From Nitrospira sp. (GTDB lineage Bacteria > Nitrospirota > Nitrospiria > Nitrospirales > Nitrospiraceae): a stretch of 64,000 nt of DNA. This document shows, piece by piece, positions 28,074-36,186 of this stretch. The notes beneath the pieces are model-generated. The model was not told where the DNA came from. It was given only the letters and a program-made list of their open reading frames with translations, and ran no database searches. The stretch is from NCBI GenBank assembly GCA_005116955.1, contig SWDI01000003.1:62001-126000 (forward strand), written 5' to 3'. The position numbers and the translations under genes were made by a program. Positions within the stretch are counted from its first letter, which is position 1, and the number at the start of each line of letters is the position of its first letter.

Positions 28074-29237
28074 ATGCCCGCTGCAAAAGTGTCCAGCAAC
28101 GCCGGGATGTTTGTGGTTCACAAAGATGGGCGTCTCATTGAGATGGTCGAACAACCTTACGATTCCGAGAAGCTCCTGCAGGCCCTTCTCAGTCAATATC
28201 CGAGCCTCCTAGCAGGCAATCAGATCGATCCTGAAGCCCCAAGGCGATGGCTGCTCGTGTCACGAGAGTATGGAGTGCCGGATGGTGTAAACGGCAGTGA
28301 TCGGTGGGCGCTGGACCATCTCTTCCTTGATCAAGAGGGTATTCCAACGCTTGTCGAGGTCAAAAGAAGCAGTGATACTCGTATCCGTCGAGAGGTCGTC
28401 GGGCAAATGCTCGATTATGCCTCCAACGCGGTGTTGCATTGGCCAATCGAGTCCATTAGGGCCACGTTTGAAGCTCGATGCGAGTCCGAGGGCAAGGATT
28501 CCGATGAGCTCGTAGAAGACTTAGTGGGGCAGCGTCTGTCCGTGGACGAATTCTGGGACATGGCGAGAACGAATCTCCGGCAAGGGAAAATCCGCCTCCT
28601 GTTTGTTGCCGACGTGATTCCGCAGGAGCTGCGACGAATCATTGAATTTCTGAATGGGCAAATGACTCCTGCCGAAGTGTTGGCGGTCGAGATCCGGCAG
28701 TTCGTCGGCGAAGGGCTCCAAACGCTCGTGCCACGGGTCATGGGGCAGACCATGGAAGGGGAACAGAAGAAGATCAAATCCAGTCCTTCGCGGATCTGGG
28801 ATGTGGATTCGTTTATGGCCGAACTCAGAACACAATGTGGAGAGGAAATCGCCAGGCTGGCTGGATCCATTTATGACTGGTCGCTTGAGGAATTCGGCCA
28901 TGTACGGTTCAGCGGAACAACTCGAGCACGCTTCGGGCCGACGTTCGGCAAAGATGCATCAGATGTACGCGTCTTTGTGATTAGAGTTGATGGCCAACTT
29001 GTATTTCGATTCCCGGATTGGCGGTCGCAGTCGTGGATCAAGGATCGAGCGTTTCTTAATGGGTTTCGCGAACGATTGAATAAGATTCCTGGACTGAATA
29101 TTAGCGAAGAAGATCTCGACCATAAGCCAATCAGACCACTGAACCTCTTGCTCAGCTCGACAAATTTCGACTTATTCAAGCAGGCCGTCACCTGGTTGAA
29201 GGACGCAGTACACTTGGTGGGCAAACGGTCAGAATAA
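28074..29237 (+). CDS. PD-(D/E)XK nuclease-like protein B
   Basis: A 387-residue hypothetical protein. The segment ALDHLFLDQEGIPTLVEVKR (about 82-101) followed by EVVGQMLDYASN has the D...E-x-K...Q-x-x-x-Y pattern seen in NucS/RecB-like PD-(D/E)XK enzymes. The C-terminal half has no recognised domain; it contains an FGPTFGKDASDVRVFVIRVD segment that looks like a structured beta region. Preceded by GGAGGAATCACAAA before the ATG. Separated from protein A by 174 bases with no gene. Function unproven. Confidence 0.72.
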   Translation: MPAAKVSSNAGMFVVHKDGRLIEMVEQPYDSEKLLQALLSQYPSLLAGNQIDPEAPRRWLLVSREYGVPDGVNGSDRWALDHLFLDQEGIPTLVEVKRSSDTRIRREVVGQMLDYASNAVLHWPIESIRATFEARCESEGKDSDELVEDLVGQRLSVDEFWDMARTNLRQGKIRLLFVADVIPQELRRIIEFLNGQMTPAEVLAVEIRQFVGEGLQTLVPRVMGQTMEGEQKKIKSSPSRIWDVDSFMAELRTQCGEEIARLAGSIYDWSLEEFGHVRFSGTTRARFGPTFGKDASDVRVFVIRVDGQLVFRFPDWRSQSWIKDRAFLNGFRERLNKIPGLNISEEDLDHKPIRPLNLLLSSTNFDLFKQAVTWLKDAVHLVGKRSE

Positions 29238-29364
29238 CAGTCTGGGCGTATTTCTTTATGGCGTGGAGTCGTTGACCGGCTGTGTGATGCCTGCTACGGA
29301 GGCGGGGCAATTGGCCAAAGGATCAATGTGTTAACCGTTGGACAGATGAGTAGGATCACGAAAG

Positions 29365-29740
29365 GTGGTCCTGAAGATACCTCCCACGTTGACGACATGG
29401 GAGGCGTTACAGTTCCGTGCCACGATTGAGTGTGAAATCGAAGAGATGAGGCGGGATGGCATTGCACCTGACATTCCCTATGATTTTGATGATGAGGATC
29501 GACTGGAAGAACCGAGCCACGTGAGCCTGATGGTTCTCGACCAGTCATGGTCGAGGGACCTTCGACCTTGGCCAAGATCCTTCCAGAACTGACCGTCGAG
29601 GAAGCATGTGGTTGGCCCGCATGGTCCAGGCGTACGGAGAAACACAGGTACTCTCCCTGTGGCCCTCCTATGAGGTCCAGATTAACTTCGCAAGAGGGGT
29701 CTCTTCAGCGGACTCTCCCCGACAGGAACAGATGAGTTAG
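29365..29740 (+). pseudogene. Frameshifted ORF in the nuclease island
   Basis: Three short open stretches in different frames appear to be parts of one former gene. Frame 1 from GTG 29365 reads LTTWEALQFRATIECEIEEM and on to HVSLMVLDQS. Frame 3 from 29547 reads MVEGPSTLAKILPELTVEEA. Frame 2 from about 29612 reads LARMVQAYGETQVLSLWPSY and runs to TAG at 29738. Joining them needs two single-base changes. No family is recognised. It could also be chance open frames in a non-coding gap. Confidence 0.35.
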
Positions 29741-29780
29741 GGCGCGAGGCTCGCGAGGGAGGCGAAGCCATGAGGGAGTC

Positions 29781-30203
29781 TTGGCAACTATAAGCCCTGG
29801 GAAAAAAGCACAGCGGACAGCCCGTTGGGCAAGGATCATGACCAAATGGCTTGTCACCTTCAGCCATCGCGACGGAGCGAGGTGGCAGGTCGTGAATTTT
29901 AACGGTCCTCAGGGATTTGAGTCGGCGGGCATTGTAGATTTGCTCGCGATTCGAAAAGATCACCGATCCAATAAGCCAGGTCTGAAACGGGGTGATTTCT
30001 TTGAGATTGTGCTAATCCAGGTCAAGGGTGGGTTTGCCGCTCGACCCAGCTCGCAGGATGTTGTGCGTCTTGCACAGGTTGCCAAGCACTACCATCCCAA
30101 GGTGGTTGTGCTTGCCGAGTGGCAACGGAAGCAGACACTTGCTCTCTTCAAGCTCGACAAGTTGCAATGGAAGCCGGTGGATCCGTCCATTGTCTTTAGC
30201 TAA
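29781..30203 (+). CDS. PD-(D/E)XK-fold-like protein C with QXK motif
   Basis: A 140-residue protein. The segment ESAGIVDLLAIRKDH supplies the Asp, and EIVLIQVKGG supplies a Q-x-K in place of D/E-x-K, followed by RPSSQDVVRLAQVAKHY. I recall related small proteins in other bacteria with the same VDL..IRK and Q-x-KGG layout, so the Gln is probably a family feature. TTG 29781 follows GAGGGAG; ATG 29838 is a possible later start. No partner domain. Catalytic activity is uncertain because the acidic residue is replaced. Confidence 0.65.
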   Translation: MATISPGKKAQRTARWARIMTKWLVTFSHRDGARWQVVNFNGPQGFESAGIVDLLAIRKDHRSNKPGLKRGDFFEIVLIQVKGGFAARPSSQDVVRLAQVAKHYHPKVVVLAEWQRKQTLALFKLDKLQWKPVDPSIVFS

Positions 30204-30391
30204 TAGGAGGGATGGTTCCGGGGTTGACGAATGTCACGATGATATGCCCCAGCTGGTGTGCTCTCCGATTACTTCTATCCCTATGACCTTCCCTGTCACA
30301 CTCTGCTGGTATCTTTATCTCTAGCAGGCCAAGATTCCTACGAGCGTTGAAGGGGGCGACTCAAACGCCATGGATAGGCAGTGAGGACCAC

Positions 30392-31015
30392 ATGGCTCTA
30401 GAAGGTAAGGCTCTTTCGGCACATGTCCCAACGGTTCGTAAGACCGGTGACGAGTGTTTCACGGTTGGTGATGAAACCTTGCCGGTCGATCTTCTCAGTT
30501 TCTGGCAGTGGTCCACGTCGGACCTCCTTGGAAACACGATGCGCGGCTGCCTGGCCGAATACATCGTAGCCATGGCATTGGGGATTACTTCTGAGGTTCG
30601 AAATGACTGGGAAGCCTACGACCTAAAATTCAAGGATTGGAAAATAGAGGTGAAAGCTTCTGGCTATCTGCAGTCGTGGCCACAAAAGCGACTTTCTCGT
30701 CCCGTCTTCAGCATCCGACGGGCGCGGAGTTGGGATCCCGTCACAGGTCGAATGACTGATGAGGCGTACAGACAATCGGACCTATACGTGTTCTGCCTCC
30801 ACCATCACAAAGATAAGGCGACCGTAAATCCCCTGGATTTGGCTCAATGGACGTACTATATCCTCCCGACCGCGTGTCTTGATCGCACTCCACGATTCAA
30901 GGATGCGAGTTCCATAAGCTTGAGCGCTCTTACCACACTGAATCCATCCACAGTATCATTCAATGATCTCGGCCAATCCGTTAAAGACATGATGAGCCGA
31001 GCAAGGATCGCATGA
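30392..31015 (+). CDS. PD-(D/E)XK nuclease-like protein D
   Basis: A 207-residue protein. NTMRGCLAEYIVAMALG is followed by WEAYDLKFKDWKIEVKASG and YLQSW, a typical Asp...E-x-K nuclease core, then YVFCLHHHKD and QWTYYILPT. I recall this arrangement in hypothetical proteins of many bacteria. The frame is open from a TTG at 30347, but ATG 30392 follows GAGGA and is preferred. Its stop overlaps the start of the next gene (ATGA), coupling it to a secreted protein. Confidence 0.72.
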   Translation: MALEGKALSAHVPTVRKTGDECFTVGDETLPVDLLSFWQWSTSDLLGNTMRGCLAEYIVAMALGITSEVRNDWEAYDLKFKDWKIEVKASGYLQSWPQKRLSRPVFSIRRARSWDPVTGRMTDEAYRQSDLYVFCLHHHKDKATVNPLDLAQWTYYILPTACLDRTPRFKDASSISLSALTTLNPSTVSFNDLGQSVKDMMSRARIA

Positions 31016-31407
31016 GGCTTCAATCATCCATGGTTCGTATCATCGCGGGGCTGATTGTCTTTTGCTTCATGGCGCCAGGTAACTGGCTTTGTGGCGTCGG
31101 GATTGCACAGGCTCAAGTGCGAGGTGGATCGCCGTCGGCTCCGCCTAAGCCGCAGTCCAAGAAACCGCTCGATCCGATGAATCGCCCCATGGACGAGTTG
31201 GGCGTGACCGGAAAAGACGACACGCTCTGCAGCGACCGCTGGTATTCCTGCACGAGCTATGACCGTCAGCAGTTCGACCAAAAGTATCCCGGCCAGCCGC
31301 TCAAAGATCTGCTCCGCTACGGCGAACCAGACTGGCCGGATAAGCCATGCGAGAGGCAAGACTGGAATAATTCCCTCGACTACCATGACAAGATGGACAA
31401 AGACTAA
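31012..31407 (+). CDS. Small secreted protein of unknown function
   Basis: A 131-residue protein with a signal peptide (IIAGLIVFCFMAPGNWLCG, cleavage probably after AQA near residue 34). The mature part is Pro/Lys-rich, then has Asp- and Tyr-rich segments with three Cys (TLCSDRWYSCTSYD, KPCERQDW). No family recognised. The overlap with the nuclease-like gene upstream is odd, since that product is expected in the cytoplasm. Confidence 0.7.
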   Translation: MRLQSSMVRIIAGLIVFCFMAPGNWLCGVGIAQAQVRGGSPSAPPKPQSKKPLDPMNRPMDELGVTGKDDTLCSDRWYSCTSYDRQQFDQKYPGQPLKDLLRYGEPDWPDKPCERQDWNNSLDYHDKMDKD

Positions 31408-31609
31408 AATTCTCGCCCTCAGCCAGTGACCTTTCGCACACTCTCCCGTTACGTTCGATGTCAATCTGACTGGGGCAATGATGATACACCGATGAAAATG
31501 GGCGGTACAAAAAAATTGCCTTGAAGGAGGAGAAAGTCGAAGGTCTGTATCCGCTCGCGTCAGGCACGACACATCGATAAAGAGCGAGCGGGTCACACGA
31601 AGTGCGGTT

Positions 31610-31685
31610 TGGTGGCGGTGGGCCGGATTGAACGGCCGACCCGCGGCTTATGAGTCCGCTGCTCTGCCAACTGAGCTACACCGCC
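31610..31685 (-). tRNA. tRNA-Met (CAU)
   Basis: Read on the minus strand this folds as a full tRNA with encoded CCA: acceptor GGCGGTG/CACCGCC, D-arm GCTC/GAGC, anticodon loop CTCATAA giving CAU, a five-base variable loop, and T-arm GGCCG/CGGCC with loop TTCAATC. The elongator-type acceptor pairing argues against initiator tRNA. The lowest base pair of the anticodon stem is an A-G mismatch (stem GCGGA/GCCGC), which is unusual. The 3' end points towards the accessory island at lower coordinates. Confidence 0.93.
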
Positions 31686-31819
31686 ACGTTGAAGAGTGCA
31701 GATGATAGCCGAAGACGACGGTCACTGTCCACCGACTGGACATGGCATAGCCGTGCCATGTCTGGATGAAGTTGTTCAAAACCTGCTATGGTTTTAAGGG
31801 GCCGTTTGAGAGGATGAAG

Positions 31820-32683
31820 ATGTCGATCGGAGACAATCGTGCGGTGGTCATCACGGGGGCTTCCACCGGAATTGGAGCGGCCTGTGCGCTTCACCTGGAC
31901 CAGTTAGGGTTCGTGGTATTTGCAGGGGTACGAAAACCGGAAGACGGCGTAGCCCTTCAAAAATCAAGTTCTGATCGGCTGGTGCCGGTGGAACTCGATG
32001 TGACGGATCTCATAACTATTCGAAAGTCTCACGCAGTCGTTTTGCAAGCGACGAGAGATCGTGGACTCTTTGGCCTTATTAACAATGCCGGGATTGCGGT
32101 CGTAGCGCCACTTGAAGCCGTGCCGATCGCCGACCTCCGCCAGCAGCTTGAAGTGAATGTCGTCGGGCAGGTGGCCGTGACTCAGGTGTTTCTGCCGCTG
32201 ATTCGCCAGGCACGGGGGCGCATCGTCAACATGGGCTCTATCGCAGGACTCTCAACGATGCCGCTGATGGGCCCCTATTCGGCTTCGAAGTTCGCACTGG
32301 AAGCCATTACAGACGCCTTGCGCCTCGAAGTCCAACAATGGGGGATTCATGTCTCGATTATCCAGCCGGGTGCGATCACGACGCCTATTTGGAATAAGTC
32401 GGCGATTGAGGCAGCTGAGCGAGAGGCTGCCATCGAGACGGAGCTTCGAACCCTCTATAAGCCTGTTGTGGCTGCGGTGAGGAAGGTCGTGGGAGAAGCT
32501 TCAAAGCGAGCGATCGCGCCTGATGCGGTCGCAAGAGTGGTTGAAGAAGCCCTGACCGCTCCGACTCCGAAAACGCGGTATCTTGTTGGGACTGATGCCA
32601 AGCTCCGCGCGCTGATGGTGAAACTGCTTCCTGATCGGATCTCAGATCGAATGCTTACCTGGATTTTGAAGCTTCCCCACTGA
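31820..32683 (+). CDS. Short-chain dehydrogenase/reductase family protein
   Basis: NAD(P)-dependent oxidoreductase of the classical SDR family. The dinucleotide loop is VVITGASTGIG, the structural motif NNAGIA, the catalytic Ser lies in NMGSIAGLS and the Tyr/Lys pair in YSASKFALE. The C-terminal part resembles retinol-dehydrogenase-like SDRs (VVEEALTAPTPKTRYLVG). The frame is open from 31766, but ATG 31820 lies 6 bases after GAGAGG and gives 287 residues. Substrate unknown. It stands alone between the tRNA and an outer-membrane-like gene. Confidence 0.88.
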   Translation: MSIGDNRAVVITGASTGIGAACALHLDQLGFVVFAGVRKPEDGVALQKSSSDRLVPVELDVTDLITIRKSHAVVLQATRDRGLFGLINNAGIAVVAPLEAVPIADLRQQLEVNVVGQVAVTQVFLPLIRQARGRIVNMGSIAGLSTMPLMGPYSASKFALEAITDALRLEVQQWGIHVSIIQPGAITTPIWNKSAIEAAEREAAIETELRTLYKPVVAAVRKVVGEASKRAIAPDAVARVVEEALTAPTPKTRYLVGTDAKLRALMVKLLPDRISDRMLTWILKLPH

Positions 32684-32937
32684 GCGCACACCGCAATCTC
32701 CGCACCGATTTCTTATTCAGATGGGTCATGGATCCCAAGCGGATCGTTGAGCTGGTTATGGTATGCCGACAGTTCGTGACCGAAGGATGATGCGCCTCGT
32801 ACTGGGGTGTTAAATGTTTGTTACAGTTGGAAACCCGATCGAATATAGATTGAGGTTTGAGACAATCTCATGTACTCAGAGAAGTACGCAGGTGTCTATG
32901 CGTGCATTCCTGCCAATCGTCAGTGAGAGGATCGGCT

Positions 32938-33777
32938 GTGAATATATGTGTGCGCTTTGTTCAGCGTCTCGGAGCGATGGCACTCATCGTTGCTACGGTA
33001 TCGCTCAACTGGACTTCGGAAGCTTTTGCCGTGCGTCCCTTCGTGACCGACGACGCGCGGATTATCTATAGAGGGCAGGTGGTCACTGAATCATACGGCG
33101 GGATCACGATGGCACAAGGAGAGAAACCGGCCATAGAGGTGCGTTCACTGCAAGGCATCGGTATCACCGACCGCCTTGAGCTTACTGCCGGTGGATTCGG
33201 TTTTACCTATCATGACAATCAAGCCCGACCGCTCGACATACTGATTCAGCCGAAGTATGTCCTCCATAGTTCTCTGGGTGTGATTCCTTCCCTCTCGGTT
33301 GCCGCTGCCGCGTTGTTTCCTCTCAACGGCAATCGGCAGCACTGGGACGGATATGCCATGGCTCACCTCAGTTGGTTTCTCTTCACACCTGATCCTGACA
33401 CCGATCCCTATGACAACAATCTGTCCATTCATTTTAACCTCGGGGCAAAGTCTCGTTATGATGCCGGCCCAGCCACGTTCCAGAGTAAGCTGTACTGGGC
33501 CGCAGGATTTGAGGTTATTACGCCGATGACACGCGAGCTTCGATTTTTAGGAGAAGTGTTCAACGGCGACCCGTTCGGGTTCGAGGAGAAATTTCCGGCC
33601 TATCAAACGGGATTCCGGTGGTACAAAGCGCCGAACATGCAGCTGGATCTGGTGTTCCGAGGTGTTCGGAATACCACGGAAGACGTTCGTTTTGTCGCGG
33701 GGGGCGGTGGGTTGCCGGAAGAATGGAACTACACCATCCAAATAGGAATCCGATATCTCATCGATGTCTTCCGCTAG
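32938..33777 (+). CDS. Probable outer-membrane beta-barrel protein
   Basis: A signal peptide (NICVRFVQRLGAMALIVATV, cleavage near EAFA-VRP) is followed by about 245 residues of alternating hydrophobic/polar strands rich in aromatic residues, ending in Phe-Arg (LIDVFR). Segments such as GITDRLELTAGGFGFTY and WNYTIQIGIRYL are typical of MetA-like or transporter-type barrels. GTG 32938 lies 7 bases after GAGAGG; the frame extends upstream without coding character. Function unknown; about 250 bases upstream hold no gene. Confidence 0.75.
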   Translation: MNICVRFVQRLGAMALIVATVSLNWTSEAFAVRPFVTDDARIIYRGQVVTESYGGITMAQGEKPAIEVRSLQGIGITDRLELTAGGFGFTYHDNQARPLDILIQPKYVLHSSLGVIPSLSVAAAALFPLNGNRQHWDGYAMAHLSWFLFTPDPDTDPYDNNLSIHFNLGAKSRYDAGPATFQSKLYWAAGFEVITPMTRELRFLGEVFNGDPFGFEEKFPAYQTGFRWYKAPNMQLDLVFRGVRNTTEDVRFVAGGGGLPEEWNYTIQIGIRYLIDVFR

Positions 33778-33853
33778 CCGACGGAGGTATGGAAATGAAT
33801 CGTACAGGTAAGGATGCGATGGCTGCCTGCTCTGTCGATTCTGATGCGGGAGT

Positions 33854-34297
33854 TCAGCCGACAAAATCCGGGTTGAGACGGGTCAGGGGTTTGACAGACA
33901 GGGCTTTGATCTCATTGTAAACGATCGTACGGCCGACTTGTCTGAGTCGGCTGAAGACACCCTCGACAATCACTTGATCACCTTCGTGGACTTCCAGCTG
34001 CCCAAGGCTTACCACCTTCAATGTACCGGCCTGGTCTTGCAACAAAAAGCCATAGGCCGGTTGCCCTTGACGATTGGTGGCTAACTGCACGTTCATGACC
34101 TTTCCAGTGACCATGACGTCTTGATGATCGTACTGCTCCGGATGGGCCAGGAGCTCCGAGATCTCAATCAGGCCAGCAGCTGCTGCTGGGGTTGCCGTGC
34201 CCAGTCCTCCTGGCAGGCAAAGGCAGATGAAGAGGAGCAGGAGAAAGATAGCCACTGGCGTGACAAATAGTGAGGGAGTAGAGGATCGTGTTGTCAT
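33854..34297 (-). CDS. Secreted OB-fold protein
   Basis: A 147-residue protein with a long hydrophobic signal (VAIFLLLLFICLCLPGGLG), probably cleaved after the Ala cluster near 41. The mature part looks like a single OB fold: QDVMVTGKVMNVQLATNRQG, YGFLLQDQAGTLKVVS, GDQVIVEGVF. This resembles tRNA_anti-type or CcmE-like OB domains, but the haem-binding His of CcmE is absent. Periplasmic role unknown. Confidence 0.72.
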   Translation of the reverse strand: MTTRSSTPSLFVTPVAIFLLLLFICLCLPGGLGTATPAAAAGLIEISELLAHPEQYDHQDVMVTGKVMNVQLATNRQGQPAYGFLLQDQAGTLKVVSLGQLEVHEGDQVIVEGVFSRLRQVGRTIVYNEIKALSVKPLTRLNPDFVG

Positions 34298-34346
34298 TGT
34301 TGAACGTAATTATACCGGACTGTTGGTGATTGGCAACTATGAAAGT

Positions 34347-35528
34347 TTACCATTTGTCAGAAGCTCGACCGCTGACATCCTCTCCGATGAAATTGTGGAG
34401 AATGTGGTGTTGTAGCTCCGTGAGTTCCGCAGGGCTGGCCTCGTTCTGCGGTTCGAGCAATTCCGACTCTTTCGATTTCGGGGCCGTACGTGTGAGGAGC
34501 TCTTCATCCAGCGCCTCGTCGCTGGCGTCTACGTCCTTCTGTATGGAGACCAGCCGTTGGAGTCCGAACAAGGTGCGGGTTGATTCACTGTGCATGGCGT
34601 TGGAACTGGCTCCATACACCAGCGAATTCCAAAATTTCGTTTCAGTGGCCTCCGGTATTCGAATCACGGCATAAGCAGCCAGTTTCTCAAGTAACGCTGA
34701 CTCAGTCTGCTCGAGCCCATCGTAGGTCGCGATCGATCGTTCGATGGGGGTATGAGAAAGCACTTGTACGGTGTCCTTCCAGAGCTCCAGGGAGGGGGTG
34801 CTTCCTGGTACCGGACGGATCCCTGAGCCTTTGGCCTGCAGTGCGGTGAGATACTGAGACAAGAACTTGACCTTGCGCGCGGCCAACGTACTGGCTGGAA
34901 TTCCCCAGATGTGCCCAATTTCATGATCAAGCAAGATCGTCTGATCCGATGTCCGCTGCTCGCGCTCAGCCAGGTCGAGACGTTTCTTGAACCGTTCAGC
35001 AAACCGGAGCAGTGTTTGCATTTCAATGGCCAGCCGTTGCCGTTGATATTCCTCCGCTGTTACCTCGTTGTGTTCCCAACGCTCGTCCAGCAGCCGGAGT
35101 ATCGCCGTGGGGACGGCGGACCGAGCCTGGGATTTGAGCGTCTCGATTGTTTCGGCAGACACACCACGGTCAGCGAGCAGGAGGGCGGCTCGAGAGACGA
35201 AGGCCTCCGCCATGTGGGCCTGATGTTTCAGGACGATGCACTGAAGCCAGGTTCGTTCTCGTCGAAGCCGAGCCCGTCTGCGGTATTCGTTCCGGCGATC
35301 GATCATTGCGGTGATCGACTCCTGGGTCATCGTGGTGACGGGCTTCTTGCCGGAGACACATCGAGGGTCTGGCCGGTCCGCCACCATATACAAGATTTCC
35401 TCGTGGGTGACGTCGAGATACTGGATCAGTAACAGTCTGAGGATGATGCGACCTTGGATCGGCAAGCCGGCGACGACGTCTTCAATCATCTCGGCGGTCA
35501 GCGGCGATGCCATGACTGTTTGCGTCAT
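34347..35528 (-). CDS. Hypothetical protein, helical
   Basis: A 393-residue protein I cannot assign. The predicted secondary structure is mainly helical, with a strongly basic stretch RRNEYRRRARLRRERTW (about 77-93) and an acidic C-terminus. No signal peptide or membrane segment. LLDHEIGHIWGIPASTLA contains an HExxH-like string (HEIGH), with an HEIGH zinc-protease core, but no supporting third ligand motif is evident, so a protease call is not made. The two flanking minus-strand genes are also unassigned. Confidence 0.65.
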   Translation of the reverse strand: MTQTVMASPLTAEMIEDVVAGLPIQGRIILRLLLIQYLDVTHEEILYMVADRPDPRCVSGKKPVTTMTQESITAMIDRRNEYRRRARLRRERTWLQCIVLKHQAHMAEAFVSRAALLLADRGVSAETIETLKSQARSAVPTAILRLLDERWEHNEVTAEEYQRQRLAIEMQTLLRFAERFKKRLDLAEREQRTSDQTILLDHEIGHIWGIPASTLAARKVKFLSQYLTALQAKGSGIRPVPGSTPSLELWKDTVQVLSHTPIERSIATYDGLEQTESALLEKLAAYAVIRIPEATETKFWNSLVYGASSNAMHSESTRTLFGLQRLVSIQKDVDASDEALDEELLTRTAPKSKESELLEPQNEASPAELTELQHHILHNFIGEDVSGRASDKW

Positions 35529-35607
35529 ATGTTCTTTCAGCCGGTGAAGGCCATGGTTCTAAGGTGTACGCAGGAGTGAGACGGTACGAATCGCATCTGA
35601 TGGCTGA

Positions 35608-35826
35608 CTATGCTGTGCCGGTCCGTTGCTCACGTTGTTCGAGTTGAAGGGCGACATATTCACGGATGTCTTGTATGCTGCCGCTCAGGAACATTTCCCG
35701 TGGGATTTCTACTCGCACAAGCTGGGAGGGATCGATCCCTCGGTCTTGGGCATAGAGTTCATCGATATACAGGCTCACTGAGCCATCAGGAAAACGCAGG
35801 GCATAGAGAGCGTTGGTATCAGCCAT
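35608..35826 (-). CDS. Conserved small hypothetical protein
   Basis: A 72-residue protein beginning MADTNALYALRFPDGSVSLY, followed by IDELYAQDRGIDPSQLVRVE and a helical end rich in Glu/Gln. No family recognised. The frame is open to 35925, but the start at 35826 follows GGGA and the upstream residues lack coding character. A single beta-hairpin plus helix seems likely. Confidence 0.6.
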   Translation of the reverse strand: MADTNALYALRFPDGSVSLYIDELYAQDRGIDPSQLVRVEIPREMFLSGSIQDIREYVALQLEQREQRTGTA

Positions 35827-36120
35827 GAGATCCCAGCGAGTAACAGTGTAGAGGTAACACAGGCCTCGTCGGACTGTCAAAGCCGCAGAAACGTGTGGGA
35901 GTGGTAAACCGTCATCGGTAGTCACCCGTCATTTTCATGGACCTATCGCAGTATCCAGCTTCGTGTGAGAACGGAGATTGTGGAGAAGATTATGACAATC
36001 CTCGCAGGGAGTATCTGATGCGGGAATGCTTGAGCCATACGTCCTTGCGAGAGCTGGCTGAGTCCTGGGAGGGCTATCGAACGTCGTAGGGCAACAGGTG
36101 TGTCTGGATGACAGCGTGTT

Positions 36121-36165
36121 CGATAAAAATAAAGGGCCTTCGATCGTTATGATCGAAGGCCCTAG
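36121..36165 (-). terminator. Strong rho-independent terminator of the Cld-family gene
   Basis: A perfect 12-bp stem (GGGCCTTCGATC at 36134-36145 with its complement at 36151-36162) and a 5-base loop. On the minus strand it is followed by TTTATTTTTATCG. It lies 22 bases beyond the stop of the gene at 36187-36909. Confidence 0.9.
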
Positions 36166-36186
36166 GACTCACTCTGATCCGGATAT

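Noticed and set aside
25700-31700. Direct repeat of the tRNA-Met 3' end as attachment sites of an island.
   Set aside because: No matching copy of the tRNA end was seen around 25.3-26.0 kb, and no integrase is present.
33795-33920. Short plus-strand ORF with a good GGAGG at proper distance.
   Set aside because: It runs antisense into the OB-fold gene, has no family resemblance, and is likely chance.
34347-35528. HEIGH string read as a zinc-protease motif in the helical hypothetical protein.
   Set aside because: No third ligand region or protease fold evidence; single short motif is likely coincidental.
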